A stretch of DNA of 64,000 bases from Microbacterium ulmi. Lineage in GTDB: Bacteria; Actinomycetota; Actinomycetes; Actinomycetales; Microbacteriaceae. The notes under the pieces are model-generated. The model was not told the origin of the DNA. It did no database searches and saw nothing but the letters and a program-made list of their open reading frames with translations. Positions 1 through 7,428 of the stretch are shown in pieces. Made by a program: the position numbers and the translations under genes. Location: assembly GCF_011759705.1 (NCBI RefSeq), contig NZ_JAAOZF010000001.1:1237152-1301151 (forward strand), in the 5' to 3' direction. The first letter of the stretch is position 1; each line of letters begins with the position of its first letter.

Positions 1-733
1 TGACGAGCATCGCGAACACGACCAGCCAGACTGCCACGTTCAGCAGCAGCGCCCACATCTGATCGGTCTGCCCGGTCGTGAGCGTCCCCTCGGTGAGCGG
101 CCAGCGGCTCAGCGCGACGAACCCGTACAGCGGGGTGAACCGGGCGATGTCGAGCATCACCCCGTCCAGCGGCATGAAGACGTTGCCGAAGAACGCGAAG
201 AAGGTCATCGAGATGGATGCCAAGGCCGCCGCCGTATCGGAGTTGAAGAACAGTCCCACGCCCAGCCCATAGAGCCCGAACATGAGCCCGAGTCCGAGCA
301 TGATCCCCCCAGAGGCGAACCACCGCCACGCATCGGTGGCCTCTGCTCCGGTCGCCAGGCCCGCGGCGAACACCGCGGCCACGGCCAGCGCCGCGAACGA
401 GACGGCGGTCACCAGCTTGGTGGCTGCGTAGCCCGCGGTGGTGAGGGGTGTCATCGCGAGCTGCCGGCCCCAGCCCTGCTTCGCCTCGACCGCGGCCAGC
501 GACGCGATCGAGCTCATCGCCACCGCCGTGCCGTAGGCGGCCATCGACACCATGACGTAGAACGAGACGTTGCCGTTGCCGGCCGGCAGCGAGCCGTAGC
601 CCATGCTCGCCCCGAACAGCAGGTACATCGCGACGGGCATGCCGAGGGTGAACGCGAGCGTGTACGGGTTGCGGATCTGCCGCAGGGCCTCCACGCGCAG
701 CATGGTGGGCGAGATCATCGACGGGTTCGACAT
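1..733 (-). CDS. ABC-2 type transporter permease (3' end outside window)
   Basis: This is the membrane half of a drug- or lipid-type ABC exporter. Reading leftward from ATG at 733 the frame stays open to the window edge (about 244 codons), so only the last few residues and the stop are missing; ABC-2 permeases are usually near 250 residues. The protein has a polar start followed by about six hydrophobic stretches, the usual ABC-2 topology. It begins three bases after the stop of the ATPase gene at 737, so the two are co-transcribed and probably assemble as a 2+2 transporter. The substrate cannot be read from the sequence. Family assignment rests on topology and context. Confidence 0.8.
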   Translation of the reverse strand, partial: MSNPSMISPTMLRVEALRQIRNPYTLAFTLGMPVAMYLLFGASMGYGSLPAGNGNVSFYVMVSMAAYGTAVAMSSIASLAAVEAKQGWGRQLAMTPLTTAGYAATKLVTAVSFAALAVAAVFAAGLATGAEATDAWRWFASGGIMLGLGLMFGLYGLGVGLFFNSDTAAALASISMTFFAFFGNVFMPLDGVMLDIARFTPLYGFVALSRWPLTEGTLTTGQTDQMWALLLNVAVWLVVFAMLV

Positions 734-736
734 GGG

Positions 737-1687
737 TCAGTCCTCCGTGAGGGTGGTGAAGGCGGTTTCGAGGGTGGGTGCCATGACTTCCAGATCGTGT
801 GCTCCCGCGTGGAGCAGGGCCGACGCCACGGCATCCGAGTCGGTCGTGTGCAGGCTGATGCGTCCGGCGTCCACGCGCAGGTCGGCGACGCCGCCGGTCG
901 CCGTCAGTCGGCGGACGAGATCGGCCGCGCCGGATGCAGGCAGGGTGGCGGCGACCGCCCGCGCACCGAGGCTGGCACGCAGCTCGGCGGTCGGGGCATC
1001 GGCCACGATCCGCCCGCGGTGCATCACGACCGTGCGACGGGCGAACTGCTCGGCCTCTTCGAGGTAGTGGGTGGCGAACAGGATCGTGCGGCCGGCATCG
1101 GCATCCGCGCGCATCACGTCCCAGAAGCGGCGCCGGGCGGTGACGTCCATGCCGGCGGTCGGTTCGTCGAGCACGAGGATGTCGGGGTCGGCGACGAGGG
1201 CCAGCGCGAACTTGACGCGCTGCTGCTCGCCGCCGGAGCACTTCGAGATGCGCCGGCCGGCGAGGTGGTCGAGCTGGGTTCTTCTGAGCACCGCCGGAAC
1301 CCGGGACAGTGCGTCACGCCCGTGCAGCGACGCGATGACCTCGACGGTCTCGCGGACCGTGAGGTCGGAGAGCAGCCCGCCGGTCTGCAGCACCGCCCCG
1401 ATCGCTCCGGCGGCAGCTGCCTTCGCCGGCGGCGCGCCGAGCACAGCCACCGTTCCCGAGCTCGGCTCCGCGAGCCCGAGCAGCATGTCGAGGGTGGTGG
1501 TCTTGCCGGCGCCGTTCGGGCCGAGGAGGGCGACGACCTCGCCGCGGCCGATGCGCAGGTCGACGCCGTCGACGGCCTTGACGGTGTGCTCCCCTGCGCC
1601 GAAGTGGCGGCGCAGGTCGACGAGCGCGATGACGTCGTCGGCGGCGACGACGGTGCGGGGGGCGAGGGTGTCCGTTTCGGTGTGCAT
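737..1687 (-). CDS. ABC transporter ATP-binding protein (DrrA/CcmA-like exporter ATPase)
   Basis: This 316-residue nucleotide-binding protein powers the permease encoded immediately downstream. Walker A GPNGAGKT lies at residues 56-63, the signature SGGEQQR at 151-157, Walker B LVLDEP at 171-176, and a switch histidine in ATHYLEEAE follows. The C-terminal ~100 residues resemble the extension of DrrA-type exporters for antibiotics or lipids. The first gene of a two-gene leftward operon, it is divergent from the SRPBCC-ArsR pair. The ArsR operators at 1863-1912 therefore lie between the two transcription units and could influence both. The fold is certain; the exported substrate is unknown. Confidence 0.9.
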   Translation of the reverse strand: MHTETDTLAPRTVVAADDVIALVDLRRHFGAGEHTVKAVDGVDLRIGRGEVVALLGPNGAGKTTTLDMLLGLAEPSSGTVAVLGAPPAKAAAAGAIGAVLQTGGLLSDLTVRETVEVIASLHGRDALSRVPAVLRRTQLDHLAGRRISKCSGGEQQRVKFALALVADPDILVLDEPTAGMDVTARRRFWDVMRADADAGRTILFATHYLEEAEQFARRTVVMHRGRIVADAPTAELRASLGARAVAATLPASGAADLVRRLTATGGVADLRVDAGRISLHTTDSDAVASALLHAGAHDLEVMAPTLETAFTTLTED

Positions 1688-1862
1688 GGGTCCAGCCTCG
1701 CCGTCTGCGGCGAGCGCCTCCGGAGGCCTTCGTCACGGAGATGACATGACATCAGTCATGTCGGGTCCCGCCGGGTGTGCGCCGCTTGCCCGCGAGAACC
1801 GCCGTCTTCGCGTGGACCCTGCGACTGCCGCAGGTTCCCGCTCGAGATGAATGTGTGGTGAC

Positions 1863-1912
1863 GCAACTCTGCGGTTGCATCAATCTTCGGACTGTGCAAC
1901 CCTGTGGTTGCA
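1863..1912. promoter_or_regulatory. Paired inverted repeats, probable ArsR-family operators
   Basis: Two related inverted repeats precede the SRPBCC gene. The first is GCAAC(6)GTTGC at 1863-1878. The second is TGCAACC-CTGT-GGTTGCA at 1895-1912, with perfect 7-bp arms. Their centres are 33 bp apart, about three helical turns, so two dimers could bind the same DNA face. They lie 26-75 bp upstream of the ATG at 1938, whose operon encodes an ArsR repressor. Autoregulation is inferred. Confidence 0.55.
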
Positions 1913-1937
1913 GCAACTTATCGGAAGGACGAGAATC

Positions 1938-2411
1938 ATGAGCATGACCACGAACGATCCTGCGGTCGTCGACGGCGACGCGTTCACGGTGCGCCGCACC
2001 ATCACGATCGCCGCGCGGCCCGAGAAGGTCTGGGCCGCGATCACGGAGGCCGAGCACATCGCCCGATGGTTTCCGCAGGCGGCCGTCCTCGACGAGGTCG
2101 CCGTCGGCGCGAGCGGAACCTTCATCTTCGACGGCTACGGCGCGTTCCCGGTGCGGATCGAGGAGCTCGACCCGCCGCACGTCATCGCCTACCGCTGGGG
2201 CAGCGACAATTCGCACGCGGTCCCGATCGACCCCGAGCGCTCGACCGTGTTCCGGTTCACGCTCGAGCCCGTCGACGGCGGAACCCGGCTGACGGTCGTC
2301 GAGTCCGGCTTCGAGACCCTCGCCGACCCGCGCTCCAGCATGGAGGGCAACCGTGGCGGATGGGATGCCGAGCTCGACGAGCTCGTCGCGTACCTCGAGG
2401 GCGGCTCATGA
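1938..2411 (+). CDS. SRPBCC (AHSA1/START-like) domain protein
   Basis: This 157-residue protein belongs to the AHSA1-like branch of the SRPBCC/Bet v1 superfamily. Such proteins form a deep hydrophobic pocket; in bacteria they often pair with an ArsR regulator, and their ligands are mostly unknown. Typical features are the early segment VRRTITIAARPEKVWAAIT, a conserved IARWF element and a C-terminal helix after GGWDAELDELV. The ATG at 1938 follows GGAAGG by a short spacer and is preferred to an in-frame ATG at 1851, which would lie within the operator region. Its stop overlaps the next start by four bases (ATGA). Confidence 0.85.
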   Translation: MSMTTNDPAVVDGDAFTVRRTITIAARPEKVWAAITEAEHIARWFPQAAVLDEVAVGASGTFIFDGYGAFPVRIEELDPPHVIAYRWGSDNSHAVPIDPERSTVFRFTLEPVDGGTRLTVVESGFETLADPRSSMEGNRGGWDAELDELVAYLEGGS

Positions 2412-2728
2412 CGAGCAGTCTCGTCGCGGTGTTCGCCGCCCTCGGCGACGAGACGCGGTGGAGCATCCTGGCGGCACTCGGCGAGGGCGACGCATCGGCG
2501 TCCGCCCTCGCCGGGCGCCTGCCCGTCACGAGGCAGGCGATCGCAAAGCATCTCGCCGTGCTCGAGGAGGTGGGACTCGTCGAGTCCACTCGCACGGGCC
2601 GTGAAGTGCCCTACCGCGTGCTCGGTGCGCAGCTCAGTGCGACGGCCGATCGTCTCGACCGCGTCGGCGCCGAGTGGGATCGCCGTCTGGCAGCGATCAA
2701 GCAGATCGCCGAGGACCTCGAGAGCTGA
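2408..2728 (+). CDS. ArsR-family winged-helix transcriptional repressor
   Basis: A 106-residue regulator with an ArsR/SmtB winged helix covering most of the chain. The N-terminal FAALGDETRWSILAAL and the recognition region LPVTRQAIAKHLAVLEEVGLV are diagnostic. No metal-binding Cys or His cluster is visible, so it is probably not a metal sensor; ArsR proteins fused or paired with SRPBCC partners usually belong to this class. It is translationally coupled to the SRPBCC gene by an ATGA overlap. The inverted repeats at 1863-1912 are its likely targets. Confidence 0.88.
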   Translation: MTSSLVAVFAALGDETRWSILAALGEGDASASALAGRLPVTRQAIAKHLAVLEEVGLVESTRTGREVPYRVLGAQLSATADRLDRVGAEWDRRLAAIKQIAEDLES

Positions 2729-2794
2729 AGTCGCGCGCGCAGGACTGCCGACGAAGGTCCGCCGCGCGAGGACGCGCGGCAGCGGACAAGTACG

Positions 2795-3199
2795 GTGGGG
2801 CCCGTGCCCTTCGCGCTCGCGCTCACTGTCATCCTCGTCGGTCTGGCCGTGTTCCAGCTCGCCCTCGTCTTCGGCGCCCCTCTCGGGCGCTTCGCGTGGG
2901 GTGGCCGGACCCGCGTGCTTCCCGTGGGCCTGCGCATCGGCAGCGCCGCGTCGATCGTGATCTATGCGCTGATCGCCGTCATCGCATGGGATCGCGCCGG
3001 GGCGATCGACGTGTTCCCTGAGCCGTTCTCCGAAGTCGTGATGTGGGTGGTCTTCTCCTACTTCGTGCTCGGCATCCCGCTGAACGCGATCTCGCGCAGC
3101 AAGCCGGAGCGATACACGATGGTGCCCGTGTCGATCGCCCTGGCCGTGCTGTCGTTCCTGATCGCGATGGGCTACGGGGCGCTCGCGCTCGCGATCTGA
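2795..3199 (+). CDS. Small four-helix integral membrane protein
   Basis: A 134-residue protein with four hydrophobic segments (about residues 5-28, 48-68, 80-100 and 110-132) joined by short polar loops with positive residues such as RFAWGGRTR and SRSKPERY. No catalytic motif is recognisable and the function is unknown. The start is one of two closely spaced GTG codons (2795 or 2804) without a strong Shine-Dalgarno sequence. It follows the ArsR gene by 66 bp on the same strand but could be transcribed separately. Its last 28 bases overlap a small gene on the opposite strand. Confidence 0.7.
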   Translation: MGPVPFALALTVILVGLAVFQLALVFGAPLGRFAWGGRTRVLPVGLRIGSAASIVIYALIAVIAWDRAGAIDVFPEPFSEVVMWVVFSYFVLGIPLNAISRSKPERYTMVPVSIALAVLSFLIAMGYGALALAI

Positions 3200-3414
3200 G
3201 GCGAAGTGCCCTCAGCGCACGAGCGGCCCCATGCCGCCGCGATCAGGATGACTCCTCCCGCATCCATCGGACGGTCAGACAAGCCCGCCAGGTCCACCCC
3301 CTGCCGCTCGATGCCCGGTACGAACGCGAGGGCGACCAACGTGATCGCCGTGGCGACGGTCGCCCGTGCGGCGCATCCGGAGCTGGGTGGCAGGGTCTGG
3401 ACCAGCACGCTCAC
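3172..3414 (-). CDS. Possible small membrane protein coupled to TetR
   Basis: A candidate 80-residue reading frame whose GTG start overlaps the TetR stop as GTGA, the usual arrangement for translational coupling. The product has two hydrophobic stretches, near residues 17-33 and 54-66, and a short polar tail. It overlaps the last 28 bases of the rightward membrane-protein gene in antisense. The precise overlap with tetR and the hydrophobic pattern favour a real gene; short length and lack of recognisable homology argue for caution. Confidence 0.4.
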   Translation of the reverse strand: MSVLVQTLPPSSGCAARATVATAITLVALAFVPGIERQGVDLAGLSDRPMDAGGVILIAAAWGRSCAEGTSPQIASASAP

Positions 3415-4019
3415 GCCGGTGGTGGCGTCTCGACTGCGTGCGCGAGGAGCGCGTCGACCATCCAGCGCTGGATGGCACCGACATCGTCGGGCCCGAGGCC
3501 AGCCACATCCGTGAGCCATACGCGCGTCTCGATTCCGCATGCGGCGCGGAGCGCCAAGGCGAGCCGGCGCGTGCTTTCGCTCCCGAGTTCTTCGGCGAGC
3601 GGTGTGAGCGCCTCCACGAACCACGGGATGACGCGACCTTGTCTCAGTGGCAGCTCATGCGCAACCGTGCCGAGCGACAGGCGCAGCATCGCGCGCTGCT
3701 GCAATTCCGTCTCCCGGACTCGGTCGATGACGAAGTCCGCGACGAGCGCCACGCGCTCCTCCACGCCGGATGGCGGCGGGTCGGGAAGCGCGGATGACAG
3801 GGTCGTCTCCGGATAGGCGGCCGCGAGGAGTTCGGTCTGCGAAGTGAAGTAGCGGTAGGCCGTCGTCCGTGAGATCCCGGCGGCCTCCGCGACATCCTCG
3901 ATCCGCGGAGTCTCGCCGGTCATGATGAGTTCCCGCGCGGCCGCGATCAGCTGATCGCGGGTGCGCTTCTTCTGCCGTGCCCGGCCCGACTCGAGGTAAC
4001 CCGTTGACATGGGATTCAT
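3411..4019 (-). CDS. TetR-family transcriptional regulator
   Basis: A 202-residue repressor. The N-terminal helix-turn-helix runs from about residue 17 to 62: RDQLIAAARELI, then IEDVAEAAGISRTTAYRYF, then TELLAAAYPE. The remainder is an alpha-helical ligand domain with no diagnostic sequence. It is divergent from the cupin gene at 4071, and the intergenic DNA contains inverted repeats, so it probably represses both itself and the cupin. ATG at 4019 and a second ATG at 4010 are both possible starts. Confidence 0.88.
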   Translation of the reverse strand: MNPMSTGYLESGRARQKKRTRDQLIAAARELIMTGETPRIEDVAEAAGISRTTAYRYFTSQTELLAAAYPETTLSSALPDPPPSGVEERVALVADFVIDRVRETELQQRAMLRLSLGTVAHELPLRQGRVIPWFVEALTPLAEELGSESTRRLALALRAACGIETRVWLTDVAGLGPDDVGAIQRWMVDALLAHAVETPPPA

Positions 4020-4053
4020 GGTATGCCATTCTCATTACGGGATTGGAATCCCA
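4010..4053. promoter_or_regulatory. Inverted repeats in the TetR/cupin divergon
   Basis: TGGGATTC at 4010-4017 is repeated in inverted orientation as GAATCCCA at 4046-4053. The latter belongs to a tighter inverted repeat, GGGATT-GG-AATCCC, at 4039-4052. A short ATGG-TATG-CCAT dyad lies between them. The position, covering the tetR start and just upstream of the cupin Shine-Dalgarno sequence, fits a TetR operator. Confidence 0.45.
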
Positions 4054-4070
4054 CGAAGTTGGAGGTCAAG

Positions 4071-4541
4071 ATGTCTCAGCAGGCGATGAACGTTGCCGTG
4101 ATCCGGCGTGCCGGCGAGGGCGAGCAGCAGTGGTTCTTCGGCGGGGGAGTCTTCACGTGGAAGCTGAGCGACGCCGACGGCGACATCCACCTCATCCAGG
4201 TCGACATGGTCCAAGGCAAGTGGACGCCCGTCCACACGCACCCTGTGTCGGAATCGATGTGGGTGCTCGAGGGGCAGATCCGCTACCGAGTCCTCGATGA
4301 CGACCACGAGCTCGGACCTGGCGACTTCGTCATGGTCCCGGCGGGGGTGCCGCACGCCTTCCTCGTGGAGAGTGCAACGGCGAAAGTGCTCAGCATCCAG
4401 CCGACGTGCGAATGCGAACCGTTCTACCGCGGAGCGTGCGAGCCCTTGGAGGGGTCGGCATGTGTCGTCGACTTCGACCGGATCGCCAGGAGCGCACAAG
4501 AGAACGGCGGGATCAGGATCGTCGCGCCACCACCGTTCTAG
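4071..4541 (+). CDS. Cupin-domain protein
   Basis: A 156-residue single-domain cupin. The first metal-binding motif is visible as PVHTHPVSESMWVLEGQIRY and the second as LGPGDFVMVPAGVPHAF. The two His of HTH, a Glu and the final His would bind one metal, as in cupin dioxygenases or isomerases. A Cys pair (CEC) and two further Cys in the C-terminal third are unusual and could be redox-active or structural. ATG at 4071 has a GGAGG seven bases upstream. Divergent TetR control is likely. Its stop abuts the stop of the convergent SDR gene. The substrate is unknown. Confidence 0.82.
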   Translation: MSQQAMNVAVIRRAGEGEQQWFFGGGVFTWKLSDADGDIHLIQVDMVQGKWTPVHTHPVSESMWVLEGQIRYRVLDDDHELGPGDFVMVPAGVPHAFLVESATAKVLSIQPTCECEPFYRGACEPLEGSACVVDFDRIARSAQENGGIRIVAPPPF

Positions 4542-5497
4542 TCGCGAGACTCGCCGCTGAGTCGCGCGATCGAGGAGAGGTACGTGACGCCGGTGAGTGC
4601 TTCGGCGACGCTCCAGAGCTGTCGTGCCGCCACCGGGTCGGATGCGGTGCGCGAGGCGCGCACCGCCGTGACGTCGCCGCGTCGCTCGCCGCGGCCGTCC
4701 GGTCCGAAGAACTGCCCGCTCTGCACGCCTCGCGCGGTGGCCGCGTACAGCTGTGGGAGGGCCCCCCGTTCCGTGGGCTGCGTCGCGACGAGCGAGAACA
4801 GCCGTCCCATCGTCCGGCCGACGACGCCGCGGTCCTCCCACGCGTGCTCGATGAAGCTCGAGCGGGCAAGGCCGGGATGCGCCAGCACGCTGCCGACGGG
4901 AGAGCCCGCGGCCCGCAGCCGGCGGTCTAGCTCGATGCCGAACGTCGTCGTGGCGAGCTTGGACGCGCCGTAGGCGTGCATGGGGCTGAAGCTGCGCTCG
5001 AGCTGGAGGTCGTCGAAGTCGAGCCGTTCCCTCTTGTGCGTGATCGAGCTGAGCGAGACGACGCGCGGATCCGCGCCGCGCGAGAGCGTCGGCAGAAGGA
5101 GTCCGGTGAGTGCGAAGTGGCCGAGCAGGTTCGTGCCCAGGTGGAACTCGTACCCGTCCACGGTCGTCCGGCGCGGTCCGAGGTTCTGGGCGCCGGCGTT
5201 GTTGACGAGCAGATCGATGCTCTCGCGCTCGTCGGCGATCTGCGCCGCGAAGTCGCGCACCGAGGCAAGCGAAGCGAGGTCGATCGCGCGCACGACGAGC
5301 TCGGATCGCGGAGCCAGCTCGCGGACCGCGCGTGCGGCGTCTTCGCCGGCGGCGGTGTTGCGGACGGCGAGGACGACGCTCGCCCCGTGTCGGGCGAGCT
5401 CGGTCGCCGTCACCAGGCCGAGACCCGAGTTCGCACCGGTCACGATGGCCGTGCGGCCGGTCTGGTCGGGGATGTCTGCGGCGCTCCATGCGGTCAT
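4538..5497 (-). CDS. Short-chain dehydrogenase/reductase (WWOX/retinol-dehydrogenase-like)
   Basis: A 319-residue NAD(P)-dependent oxidoreductase. The cofactor motif TGANSGLG is at residues 20-27, the structural NNAG motif follows, and the active-site YGASK carries the catalytic Tyr and Lys after the SSIT serine. The long C-terminal part resembles the WWOX/retinol-dehydrogenase subgroup often annotated in actinobacteria. ATG at 5497 places the Rossmann motif at the usual distance, so the longer in-frame start at 5557 was not used. The gene is divergent from the regulator at 5599, a frequent regulator-SDR pairing. Confidence 0.87.
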   Translation of the reverse strand: MTAWSAADIPDQTGRTAIVTGANSGLGLVTATELARHGASVVLAVRNTAAGEDAARAVRELAPRSELVVRAIDLASLASVRDFAAQIADERESIDLLVNNAGAQNLGPRRTTVDGYEFHLGTNLLGHFALTGLLLPTLSRGADPRVVSLSSITHKRERLDFDDLQLERSFSPMHAYGASKLATTTFGIELDRRLRAAGSPVGSVLAHPGLARSSFIEHAWEDRGVVGRTMGRLFSLVATQPTERGALPQLYAATARGVQSGQFFGPDGRGERRGDVTAVRASRTASDPVAARQLWSVAEALTGVTYLSSIARLSGESRD

Positions 5498-5598
5498 GGC
5501 TACGACGCTAGGCAGTGCGGACCGGATGCTGAGCGTCCTGCCATTCCTCGGTCTCACAGGGCCACCCTGACCGAACCACGGCGGAGGAGAATCGACCC

Positions 5599-6498
5599 AT
5601 GAGCTCCGACCTCTCCGCCGCGCGTCAACTGGGCATCTTCCTGCGCTCGCGGCGGGAGAAGACCAGGCCGGAGGACCTCGGGCTGGAGCCCGGCCCCCGG
5701 CGCAAAGTCGACGGACTGCGTCGCGAAGAGGTCGCAGCGCTCGCCGGACTCAGCACCGACTACTACCAGCGCCTCGAGCAGGGCAGGAACGTGCGTCCGT
5801 CGGAGGCGGTCCTCGACTCGATCGCCGACGCGCTCGACCTGGACGACGTCGAGCGCCGTCATGTCATGCAGCTTGCACGGGTGGCGCGGCGTCCCGCTCC
5901 GAAGACCCGCCGCACCCCGGACCGCGTGCCCAAGAACGCCAGGCTGCTGCTGGATGCGACGGCGCTGCCGGCCGTGATCGTCAGCCGGCACCTCGACCTG
6001 CTCGCGTGGAACGCGGCCGCCGTCGCCCTCCTCGGCGACCCGATGGAGGTCCCGCCGAGCGAGCGCAACGTCTTGTTCGCGGTGCTTCGCGACGAGGAGT
6101 CGCACGTGCGGTTCGCAGATTGCGAAGCGGTCGCTCGCGATTACATCGGGATGCTGCGCGCCGCCGTCGCCCACGATCCAGACCATCCCCGGGCCATCGC
6201 GGTCGTCGGCGCGCTGAGCGTGCGCAGCGCCGTGTTCCGCCGGCTCTGGGCCCGCAACGAGGTGCGCGAGAGCGTCCACGGCGCCAAGACCATCCGGCAT
6301 CCGCGCGTGGGCGAGATCGCCGTGGAGTGGGACGCCTACCCGCTCTTGGGGATGACGGGACCGATCTTGATCGTCTTCGCACCGCAGCCGGGGCACGAGG
6401 ATCGTCTGCGGCTTCTCGGCAGCCTCGCGGCAAGCGACGCGACCGCTGCCAGCCCCGTCCAGGCGGCGCTGCCGCTTGCGCTCAGGATTCCACGGTGA
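5599..6498 (+). CDS. XRE-type HTH regulator with MmyB-like ligand domain
   Basis: A 299-residue transcription factor. The N-terminal helix-turn-helix covers about residues 8-85 with GLRREEVAALAGLSTDYYQRLEQGR, the hallmark of the MmyB/helix_turn_helix_31 family. The C-terminal PAS-like MmyB domain has LPAVIVSRHLDLLAWNAAA near residues 118-136. Family members sense small lipophilic ligands and commonly control an adjacent divergent SDR gene, which is exactly the arrangement here. A strong GGAGGA precedes the ATG at 5599. Confidence 0.88.
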   Translation: MSSDLSAARQLGIFLRSRREKTRPEDLGLEPGPRRKVDGLRREEVAALAGLSTDYYQRLEQGRNVRPSEAVLDSIADALDLDDVERRHVMQLARVARRPAPKTRRTPDRVPKNARLLLDATALPAVIVSRHLDLLAWNAAAVALLGDPMEVPPSERNVLFAVLRDEESHVRFADCEAVARDYIGMLRAAVAHDPDHPRAIAVVGALSVRSAVFRRLWARNEVRESVHGAKTIRHPRVGEIAVEWDAYPLLGMTGPILIVFAPQPGHEDRLRLLGSLAASDATAASPVQAALPLALRIPR

Positions 6499-6590
6499 AT
6501 GGCCGATTCCTCATCTGAGGTATCGGACTGCTGCGCCCCGGTTCGCTGACACCTCTTCACCTTCGGCATGCTCCTCATCGATTCGAGATG

Positions 6591-6914
6591 TCAGCAGCCT
6601 CCACCCGACCCGGAGCGCAAACAGAGTGTCGTGATGAACAGGTCCAACGGCTCCTCGCCCACGCGGACCAGAACCCGAGAGTCGAGCCCGATCGTGACCG
6701 CAGTCCCAGGAGTGAGGGCACGACGAGTGTCGCCGGTCTCGACCTCACCCGCCCCGGTGATGACGAACAGTGCGTACTCCTCGACGTCCGCGCTGAACTC
6801 GACGCTCGAGCCCGCTTGGATGGTGCGGCGCTCGAGACGCCGCCACTGACCGTCGAAATAGGGGGTCGGGTCGAGGCTTTCCCCGGCGTCGATCCGACCG
6901 ACGTGACCTGCCAT
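6591..6914 (-). CDS. Cupin-like protein, last gene of the catabolic operon
   Basis: A 107-residue beta-rich protein with a cupin-like core: VEFSADVEEYALFVITGAGEV, then RRALTPGTAVTIG. It lacks the canonical HxH of motif 1, so metal binding is doubtful; it could be a structural or regulatory cupin. It is 20 bp downstream of another cupin gene and apparently the ninth and last gene of the leftward operon that starts at 15929. The function is unknown. Confidence 0.68.
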   Translation of the reverse strand: MAGHVGRIDAGESLDPTPYFDGQWRRLERRTIQAGSSVEFSADVEEYALFVITGAGEVETGDTRRALTPGTAVTIGLDSRVLVRVGEEPLDLFITTLCLRSGSGGGC

Positions 6915-6934
6915 GTCTGTTGCCTCCCGGCCTT

Positions 6935-7348
6935 TTAGTTCTGAGCCTGCAGCGGCTCGTCCGTGGTGCGCCGCGCGGGAAGCACGTCCGTGATCGCGGG
7001 CGGAAGCACTTCGATCACGATGTATTCGAGTCGCTCACTGCCGGTGTTGTGCGCGGCGTGACTGCTGTTGAGCGGGGTGATCACGATCGACCCCGCCGAG
7101 ACGTCATGGCTTTCGCCGTCGAGGACGATGGTGCCCGTGCCGCGGAGGAAGTACCAGATCTCCTCGGTGTGCGTGTGCGTGTGCAGGCCGGCGCGCCCGT
7201 CCGGCTCAAGAGCGACCCACTCGAAACCGTCCCAGTTCCCTTCCAGGTGCGACCCGGTTGCCAGCCGCACCCACTGCAGCACTCCGGATCCTCCATGCAC
7301 GCCCAGCACTTCACTCGCGTTGTCGACGTGCCCGATGACGACTGACAC
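6935..7348 (-). CDS. Cupin-domain protein with HTHTHTEE metal site
   Basis: A 137-residue cupin. Motif 1 is GLHTHTHTEEIWYFLRGTG, giving several His and a Glu for metal binding; motif 2 is VSAGSIVITPLNSSHAAHN, ending with a His. Small cupins of this kind act as sugar isomerases/epimerases or dioxygenases. Its position 80 bp downstream of the sugar-binding protein gene suggests a role in modifying the imported substrate, but that is inference. Confidence 0.75.
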   Translation of the reverse strand: MSVVIGHVDNASEVLGVHGGSGVLQWVRLATGSHLEGNWDGFEWVALEPDGRAGLHTHTHTEEIWYFLRGTGTIVLDGESHDVSAGSIVITPLNSSHAAHNTGSERLEYIVIEVLPPAITDVLPARRTTDEPLQAQN

Positions 7349-7428
7349 CTGCGGTCTCCTCTCTGGATGCCGTCTCCCAGGGGCTGCGCAGGACAGCTGT
7401 GCTCCTCCGCAGCCCCCGGACGGGTTCC

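Noticed and set aside
4035..5489. 484-codon open frame on the minus strand
   Set aside because: Shadow of the SDR gene in a different frame, continuing antisense to the cupin; Arg-rich.
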